Source of the DNA: Paenibacillus sp. JNUCC32
GTDB lineage: Bacteria > Bacillota > Bacilli > Paenibacillales > Paenibacillaceae
Reading direction: 5' to 3'
Assembly: GCF_014863545.1 (NCBI RefSeq)
Contig: NZ_CP062260.1
Location: forward strand, 4,411,001-4,475,000
Length of the DNA stretch: 64,000 bases
This document shows positions 63,628-64,000 of this stretch, one piece after another (the stretch's first letter is position 1; every line of letters starts with the position of its first letter). A model generated the notes under the pieces. The model did not search any database and was not told the DNA's origin. It worked only from the letters and a program-made list of their open reading frames with translations. The position numbers and the translations under genes were made by a program.

Positions 63628-63834
63628 TCATCCATTATCAGATTTATCTTTGTATTCTTTTAGATGATATCTTATTATGAATATTCCAAGAACTAATGCT
63701 AATATAGGGACTAATGTAAGCCAGTAATGTCTAGTATTCGCAACTAGAATTATCCCTAAAATACAAAGCACCAAATAAACAACGTCCGATATAAGCCGTC
63801 TTCTCAAATATGTAGTTCTGGATGAGTTTTTCAT
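63628..63834 (-). CDS. Small two-helix membrane protein, possible immunity protein
   Basis: 68 residues with two hydrophobic helices (VVYLVLCILGIILVA and WLTLVPILALVLGIFIIRY) between basic ends. GAGGG precedes the ATG. It lies 17 bases after the stop of the gene cut by the right edge, in AT-rich DNA. A two-helix protein after a toxin-like C-terminus is often immunity, but this is inference. Confidence 0.55.
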   Translation of the reverse strand: MKNSSRTTYLRRRLISDVVYLVLCILGIILVANTRHYWLTLVPILALVLGIFIIRYHLKEYKDKSDNG

Positions 63835-63851
63835 GACGAAGACCCTCTCTT

Positions 63852-64000
63852 TTAACCTAGAATAATTACATTATAAATGGCATCATCTATCATTTGATCA
63901 TACGTACGACCATCTCCACCATCATGCACTTGTTTTGGCACCCCGTTTACTTTCGCCTCTAAAATATATTGTTCACTTCTTAATCCGAGTTTGCCTTGTG
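63852..64000 (-). CDS. C-terminal fragment of an unidentified protein (cut by window edge), perhaps a polymorphic toxin
   Basis: The last 49 codons of a minus-strand gene, with readable parts YILEAKVNGVPKQVHDGG and DGRTYDQMIDDAIYNVIILG before the TAA at 63852-63854. The sequence is AT-rich compared with the rest of the window and is directly followed by a small membrane protein gene, a pattern seen at toxin gene ends. The body of the gene is outside the window, so no function can be assigned. Confidence 0.5.
   Translation of the reverse strand, partial: QGKLGLRSEQYILEAKVNGVPKQVHDGGDGRTYDQMIDDAIYNVIILG

Overview
The window looks like chromosomal DNA of a Paenibacillus-type Firmicute. This rests on moderately GC-rich coding DNA with strong AGGAGG-type ribosome binding sites, two YesM/YesN-type two-component systems next to ABC importers, a protein with three S-layer homology domains, a WXG100 toxin, and CcpA-type cre sites. 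The genus is inferred from gene content, not from a marker gene. I saw no rRNA, tRNA, CRISPR array, insertion sequence or prophage.

Layout. 1-437: start of a PRD-type regulator cut by the edge. 677-4178: thiamine salvage operon (tenA-thiM-thiD-thiE, minus strand) behind a TPP riboswitch. 4445-4945: VOC protein. 4950-5850: gene-free repeat field with a 267-bp tandem duplication. 5971-10115: Fur-type siderophore uptake locus, binding protein divergent from two permeases and an ATPase. 10130-10760: 20-bp tandem repeats. 10763-12571: small proteins and a SEC-C protein. 12902-22441: minus-strand glycan locus (LacI regulator, sensor kinase, YesN regulator, CUT1 permeases, GH113 mannanase-like enzyme, binding protein, SGNH esterase), with two promoters of matching design. 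22660-26398: B-box membrane protein, Lgt-like protein lacking the usual catalytic His, Tes/MJ0619-like radical SAM enzyme and SGNH esterase, which I consider the most likely undescribed system. 26619-28679: VOC protein, ECF sigma factor fused to a VOC domain, and ArsR-DUF2087 regulator. 28915-34457: housekeeping-type genes (phosphatase, two NUDIX, methyltransferase, DEAD-box helicase, radical SAM). 34724-36603: BlaI/M56 pair with two operators. 37267-43768: AfuABC-like importer with its own two-component system and a cre site. 43858-45313: small caspase-fold protein and a methyltransferase-like protein. 45511-55644: AllFGH/carbamate kinase operon (oxamate/allantoin-type nitrogen catabolism) with a permease, an ankyrin-TPR protein and a divergent PucR regulator. 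55838-57427: WXG100 polymorphic toxin and probable immunity gene. 57589-59667: STAND ATPase with HTH. 59842-63195: S-layer protein. 63628-64000: AT-rich end with a small membrane protein and the C-terminus of another gene, perhaps a second toxin/immunity pair.

How the parts fit. The window is mostly nutrient acquisition: thiamine, iron-siderophore, a mannan-like polysaccharide, probably sugar phosphate, and a ureide or oxamate nitrogen source. Each has its own visible control element (TPP riboswitch, Fur boxes, response-regulator box plus cre, cre, PucR). Between these lie lineage-specific modules of unknown function. Start sites were chosen by ribosome binding site and often lie downstream of the longest possible start.
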